From Prillingera fragicola (taxonomy: Eukaryota > Basidiomycota > Tremellomycetes > Trichosporonales > Trichosporonaceae): DNA of 64,000 bases. The DNA lies in assembly GCA_002335605.1 (NCBI GenBank), contig BEDY01000001.1:1860001-1924000 (forward strand), written 5' to 3'. The position numbers and the translations under genes are program-made. Every line of letters starts with the position of its first letter. Within the stretch, counting starts at the first letter, position 1. A model generated the notes under the pieces. It was not told the DNA's origin. It worked only from the letters and a program-made list of their open reading frames with translations, and searched no databases. Positions 59,384-64,000 of this stretch are shown here, one piece after another.

Positions 59384-60960
59384 TCATGAAAACGATAAAA
59401 CGCTCCTGGCCGTGGGATTGCGCGATGGAGGACATGTCGGACGATGTGTTGGAGGTTGAGGCTCCTCATCCTCGGCAACCTTCTCCGCCTGCTTGGCCGT
59501 AAGGCCAAGCATTGCAGGAGGCAAGTCCCGAGGGTTGGGCTGACCATTCAATGGTCCGCTTCCCTCACCTGTGATGGCGCGGCTGGGGCTCTGGTGAATC
59601 AGTGGACTTGCCGGTCCGCCAGTCTTGCACGATGCGCTGGGTGGCGGAGCGGATTGACTTTGGCGGTGATTCCTAGGCCTGATCGGCAGTCCCATTCCTA
59701 GGCCTGATAGGCAGTCCCGTTGTCCTACCGAGCAACGCTGGCGGAAGATCCCTGAGGTTCCGCTGAGCGTACAGAGGTCCGCTGCTCTCGCCGAGCTGCC
59801 GCATCTGCGACGGCGTGGCTGGCGCCCATTGGGGCCCAGATTGCGCAATGCGCGGTCGTGGCGGCGGGTTTCCAGCAGACGAGAGGCGCGCATGTGAAGA
59901 GGTCGTCGCCGCCGATGCAGATGGCGGCGCAGGAGTCGTCCGAGCGGACTGAGAGCGGGCACGGACCGTCGCAGGGAGCGTGCCGGGCGGTCTACGAGAG
60001 CCAGTGCGGGTCGGAGGGCCAGACGGAGCCGAGGAAGAGGAAAGCGCACCGGCGGAGGCTGGTGCCGAGGCCGTCGCGCTCGACGAAGTGACGGTGGAAG
60101 AGGCAGCGACGCGCTCACGTCCGTTGGGGGCAGGGCAAAAGTCCGGGGGTGCAGCCCACAAGCAGCAATTGGCATACCTGCCAAACTTGTCTGGCAGGAC
60201 AGGGGCACAAAAGACGGCCCACAGCAGCCCGCCTTGAACGACCCAGGCAAGTCATGAGAGCTCTTGCCTTGCCGGCGTGGGTCGAGGACTTCAACGGAAA
60301 GTTGCCGTTCGCCATCTTGGGGTATGCCGTGCACGGGTGTGAGTCGAGGCCAAGTCGCACTCGCCGCCCGCGCACTTGTAGGTATGCCAGGAGTCGGCGG
60401 CGGGGTCAAAGTTCTCGACCAACTTGACAAGCTCGCGAAGAGCCGGCTGGCGGAGGCCTTGACCCCACCTCGATGGTGCCCGGAGTTGCGTCCAAAGCGG
60501 CTGCAATGGCGAGCCTAGTGCACCAGTCGCCAGAGGCGCCCTCCTTGACGAAGAAGACGACGTCGTCCAAGGCTCCGTCGTGAACGCCAGGTGGCACAAA
60601 GAACTGGTACCGTGGGTCACGAGCTGCACGTTCGCAGGTACGGCGCGGCGTCGACAGAAGCGGGAACAAGCTTCTCCTCAAAGACCTCTGGGTAACGGTA
60701 GACCTCGTGCGACCAGACAAAGAAGCCGCGATCCAGGATGAGACACGAGGCCTGCCCTTTCGTCTCCGGCGTGACTCCGGCACATACGTGGGCGAGCTTC
60801 TGCTCTCCTGTCATGCCCGCCGAGCACCTAGTACATGTGCCGGCAACGTAGTCGAGGACACGGAAGGAGGCCGCGTCGAGCTGTTTGAAGAAAGCCGTTG
60901 TTGGTGCACAGTGGTGCACAAACCGGCTCTCTGCAAGCGGACCGAGCAGCAAAAGCGGGA
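59384..60960 (-). pseudogene. Frame-broken coding-like region with Pro-rich end
   Basis: Protein-like segments lie in different frames and run in the same direction: one with CTRC and Cys-rich spacing (60617-60952), one reading RDPRYQFFVPPGVHDGALDD (about 60470-60620), one with HTYKCAGGECDLASTHT (about 60345-60430), and a Pro/Ser/Ala-rich end with two related copies of a GPL-x2-Q-x-N-x-RDLPPA-x-LG motif. Joining them would need frame changes with no normal-length intron (for example a 22-nt offset near 60450), so decay is more likely than splicing. The family is not recognised; transposon remnant and degraded accessory gene are both possible. Confidence 0.4.
59670..59719 (+). repeat. 25-bp tandem duplication
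   Basis: Two adjacent copies of a TTCCTAGGCCTGAT(C/A)GGCAG-type unit (59670-59694, 59695-59719), with two mismatches, inside the Pro-rich coding-like region. Confidence 0.85.
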
Positions 60961-60973
60961 CGGTGAGACAGCC

Positions 60974-61760
60974 TCACGCACGGTGCGCCTCATCCATGTT
61001 GCTGTATGGATGGTTCTCGGCGGTTTGACCAGCCGAGATCACCATGTCCACACCCTCTGGCCGGCCCATTCCCCACTCGCGCCATCCGGCGCAGTCCTTG
61101 GGGCGGCAGGGATGATGTGCGAGATGGGCGGAAACGCCACTCGTCAGGGCAAGGTCCACCTCCGCCTCCAACGACTCTAGAAACGCAACACGTTTTGAGT
61201 CGTTCTCCTGGCCTGCTCGGCGAGGTCGGCCAGTCGCCTTGGGGTGCCGCTCGTAGGCATCTCGGCGTGTCTGCCAGCTGAGCTCGGACCTGCGCTGGGA
61301 CTTTCGGGCCTCGGCGGCAGCATCGACGCCGAACCGCACATTGCGGAGCTTGACGCCCTCGTGACGAGCACGGCGGTACCACGACGTCTTGTTCATGGTG
61401 TAATCGCGACGCCGTTCAAGCGCCTCGAGCATTGCGCCTGGGAGAGCACCCTTGCCAGCTTTGTGCATGGTGCGAATGGCCTTGAACGAGTCGGGGTCGC
61501 CGTTGGCCGTCATAAAGCGCGCGTAGCTGTCACGTCGCAGCTGGTGCAGGGCCACGACCAAGACTTGCAGACCCGCATAGTCTGACCCAAGGACGGAGTC
61601 ATACTTGAACCGTCCGCAGTCCTGGGACATGAGGTAGATTGTGAGGTGCGTTGCTGATTACTGCGATACCGACCCATTGCAGATAGTTGGTCAGCTGCGG
61701 CGGCTTGATTGCAGCGACGCTCGGGTCATGTGTCTCGCAGTTCATGAACCGCGCCTCTAC
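60974..61760 (-). CDS. Uncharacterised coding-like segment, basic/helical
   Basis: Minus-strand frame starting in the region of IKPPQLTNYLQW and, after a possible intron (about 61624-61675, GTCGGT...CCCAG), continuing DCGRFKYDSVLGSDYAGLQV, LHQLRRDSYARFMTANGDPD and MLEALERRRDYTMNKTSWYR to GVDMVISAGQTAENHPYSNM. Composition is protein-like with Arg-rich helices and an HHPCRPKDC motif, but no domain is recognised. It probably belongs with the segments on either side. Boundaries are approximate. Confidence 0.4.
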
Positions 61761-61909
61761 CTCTGGAGAGGCAAGGTGATATTGGCGGTCCCCCTGTGCA
61801 CAACAATCGCGGTCAGCTCGGCAGACTCCACCATGACGATGCGGGTGCGAGAAAGGATGACGAGGCGAATGAGGTGCATGATGGAAATGCCCCAGCGATG
61901 AACGCGGAC

Positions 61910-62902
61910 CTAGCACAGGTCCGCGAACACGCCCAGCACGTCGAGCGCCTTGCCATATTGGACACTGGCTCCCGTGCTGGTGCATCCAAGACTGGCTGGC
62001 AACCATGGACCGGGACCAGCATATTGGCCCCGGTAGCCCAAGGTGTCGTGACGGCCAGCAAACTCCTCCTCGGTGGCGTCCAAGCCGATCCACACGCTAA
62101 AGGCGCGGCCGCCAAAGTAGGTGCGGGTCGGGACAATCGCCTGGAGCTGTTCCTTGCGTGCGATGTCACTGATCCTCTCGCCGTACTCTGCCGCATAGTA
62201 GTCTTGAGCGCCGAGGTAATGGCGCTCGATGAGCCGACGCGTCTTGACCGCACCTGGGTCGTCACCAAGGTCTTGCTGGGGATAGGGGATGCGCCTCGGC
62301 GCGCATGTGACCACGCGATATGCGGGGCACAGCCCCCCAGGTGCCGAATTCAAGGAGCGCTGGCCGGCAAGTGCAATCAGGACGCTCTCCTGCACCACGT
62401 CGGAGCGGCGGGCCTCGTACGGGCCGATGGGGACGCTCCGAAGACGGCACTTGTACACGCTGACCTTGTGTTTGCTGAGCTTGACAAAGTCGCCCACAAG
62501 GCGACCAGTGGAGAGCGCGTCGTCAGTGACGCGAGACTCGGGTGACGCCGAGATGGTCATCCCAAAGTCCGGGAGATGCAGTGCGACAGGTCCACCACCA
62601 ATCTTGGCCAGAGAGATACAGCACTCAAGAAAGCAAGGGTGCGTCGCTGGGTAAAGCTCGATGTAGTGGAGAATGGCGTCCAGTGGCTCTTGGAAGGTTC
62701 CAAACTCGACGCACCGCCCGTGCAGCTCGAACATGTTCTCCGAGGACGACACCACTCCAATGGTTATCCGGTCCAGCAGTTTGCGCAGATGGTCATCCTG
62801 CTCCCGCGACGGGATCCTGTCAATGATCGGATAGATTAGAGCGTCCACTTGGGCTTGGCACCCCACATAGAGGGCGCGTACGGTGTGCAGGTGCCATGAA
62901 AT
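61910..62902 (-). CDS. Uncharacterised ORF, accessory gene or element
   Basis: Open frame of about 330 codons without an obvious ATG near its 5' end; upstream in frame it reads ISWHLHTVRALYVGCQAQVD, so it is probably an internal or 3' exon. Protein-like segments include LIYPIIDRIPSREQDDHLRK, DAILHYIELYPATHPCFLEC, SLAKIGGGPVALHLPDFGMT and YFGGRAFSVWIGLDATEEEF. Not recognised as a transposase, reverse transcriptase or known enzyme. The frame ends FADLC then TAG at 61910 and the same frame is open again beyond the stop (VMVESAELTAIVVHR), which may indicate an intron or a nonsense change. Confidence 0.45.
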   Translation of the reverse strand: MSWHLHTVRALYVGCQAQVDALIYPIIDRIPSREQDDHLRKLLDRITIGVVSSSENMFELHGRCVEFGTFQEPLDAILHYIELYPATHPCFLECCISLAKIGGGPVALHLPDFGMTISASPESRVTDDALSTGRLVGDFVKLSKHKVSVYKCRLRSVPIGPYEARRSDVVQESVLIALAGQRSLNSAPGGLCPAYRVVTCAPRRIPYPQQDLGDDPGAVKTRRLIERHYLGAQDYYAAEYGERISDIARKEQLQAIVPTRTYFGGRAFSVWIGLDATEEEFAGRHDTLGYRGQYAGPGPWLPASLGCTSTGASVQYGKALDVLGVFADLC

Positions 62903-64000
62903 GTGCCCTGTGGCAGCTCAGCCGCGCCACCGGTGGTTGTACCAGAACCACCGGCTCCTGGTTCACCACAACAGGTGCAGGACCACTGGCAGGTGAACCA
63001 GGACCACCTGGTCCACGATGACAGAGACCCCGACTTCGACCACCATCGGGACAGCCTATGGGCCGCCCCGCCGCTGCAGGCCTGAAGAATCTCGGTGGTG
63101 CTGGGCTAAGGAAGCGAGGTCGAAGTACGGGGAGAAGTTGAAAACTGCAAGGAGCTCGAGTATTTAACCACAGCGAGGAACTCGAGGTGGGACGATGCAA
63201 ATCTGTGCGTGCGTCGCGCAGTATCACATATCATGTGAATTGGCGGCAAACAGAAGCCGTATTTGACCAGACGATATCGGAGAGAAGCATTTTGAGACTG
63301 GCCGCTCCACCCAAAAGATCACATTGGCAATGGCTGGTAATGGATTCGCGGTGGTGTCGAACAGCCCAGCGTCGGTGGGGATTCAACACTTGTCAGATCC
63401 GCCACAATGCCTGTCGCTCCACAACAGACGTTTGTCTTCCTGCCAATACACCAGGCTGTTATCATTGGCCCATTGCCGCTGCATGGACGTTTTGCTGTGA
63501 ACAAGCGATAGCCCGCATGGTGTCGATGATCAGTGTGAGAGATGAGGTTGATTCGACATGAGAAGTGGAGTGGTTCACTTTCGGACTCGTCGGCCAGAGT
63601 ACCCATCGCCGAGCATGCTGCTACATGCGACTGTTGAGGCCCTCTGTGCTCCATGAGCAGCTGCATGACGCACTGGGAATAGATAATGTTGCAGATGAAG
63701 TATTGAAACACCATGGCACTACTGGCTTCAGCTTGGTGAGCTCCCATAATACGTAATCAAGGTCGAATTTCGTGCCTGGGCGCACACTAGCACACTAGCG
63801 CGGTGCTAGCCCATGTGCGATCTGCATGGTCTGCAAACGAATTCAAAACCGGATTTCGTGCGATTCGCTTCCGCTCGAAGCAAACGAAATGCATCGAATG
63901 TACCCAGCAAACAGCTCGGCCGCTTCAACGTGCATTGCGCCCTGCAACGAAGCTCGCCGGGTTTCGATACTGAAAGTATCGACACACTATTTGTCTAGTG
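62903..64000. other. Gene-free, palindrome-rich window end
   Basis: Includes a GGT/CCT-rich stretch (62930-63060), AT-richer spacer DNA and several inverted repeats in the last 220 bp. No supported coding frame. Confidence 0.45.
63964..63982. repeat. Inverted repeat, 8-bp stem
   Basis: TCGATACT (63964-63971) and AGTATCGA (63975-63982) separated by GAA; perfect hairpin near the window end. Confidence 0.8.

Noticed and set aside
61796..62545. Plus-strand open frame of 249 codons
   Set aside because: Looks like the antisense shadow of the minus-strand frame at 61910-62902, whose product is more protein-like; neither is certain.

Overview
The window is nuclear DNA from a GC-rich basidiomycete fungus. 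The evidence is a complete set of fungal housekeeping genes (ERG11, fused LEU1, TOP2, RPT4, RRP4, LSM5, PAM18, EMP24, PEX11, DUG1), genes broken by many 31-60 nt introns with GT(A/G)(A/C)GT donors and CTRAC-type branch sites just before the acceptor, and proteins typical of basidiomycetes. Tremellomycetes, and within them Trichosporonales (Trichosporon/Apiotrichum/Cutaneotrichosporon/Vanrija), is my best inference; no sequence search was possible.

Layout. 0-8.2 kb: 3' part of a STRIP1/Far11 gene (+), ERG11 (-) and a two-finger C2H2 regulator (-). 8.2-13.2 kb: almost 5 kb with no gene I can support. 13.2-18.2 kb: EMP24 (-), RanBP1/YRB1 (+), a questin-oxidase-like gene (-) and a CsbD-like gene (+). 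19-24.5 kb: striatin (+), RRP4 (-) and a DUF676-type serine esterase with three successive micro-exons (+). 25.4-31 kb: a peroxiredoxin-like protein without catalytic cysteines (+), LSM5 (-), an intron-containing tRNA-Thr (+) and LEU1 (-). 31-34 kb: a 3 kb non-coding stretch ending in an AMT promoter with GATA sites. 34-42 kb: ammonium transporter (+), DUS4 (-), PAM18 (-), RPL30 (+), an EFM3/FAM86-type methyltransferase (-) and PEX11 (-). 42.7-58.6 kb: TOP2 (+), RPT4 (-), kinesin-8 (+), a small membrane protein (+), a DUG1-type dipeptidase (-) and a RING-like/RRM-like protein (+). 58.6-64 kb: unrecognised, partly frame-broken coding-like DNA on the minus strand followed by palindromic DNA; this is the accessory end of the window.

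Functional links. Two core STRIPAK subunits (STRIP1/Far11 and striatin) lie about 16 kb apart. Otherwise the genes belong to unrelated basic processes: sterol and leucine synthesis, ammonium uptake, glutathione turnover, RNA decay and modification, protein degradation, ER-Golgi and nuclear transport, mitochondrial and peroxisomal biogenesis, chromosome topology and microtubules. No biosynthetic cluster, CRISPR array or intact transposon was found. Exon structures were rebuilt by hand; for most genes the summed exon lengths are a whole number of codons, which supports them.
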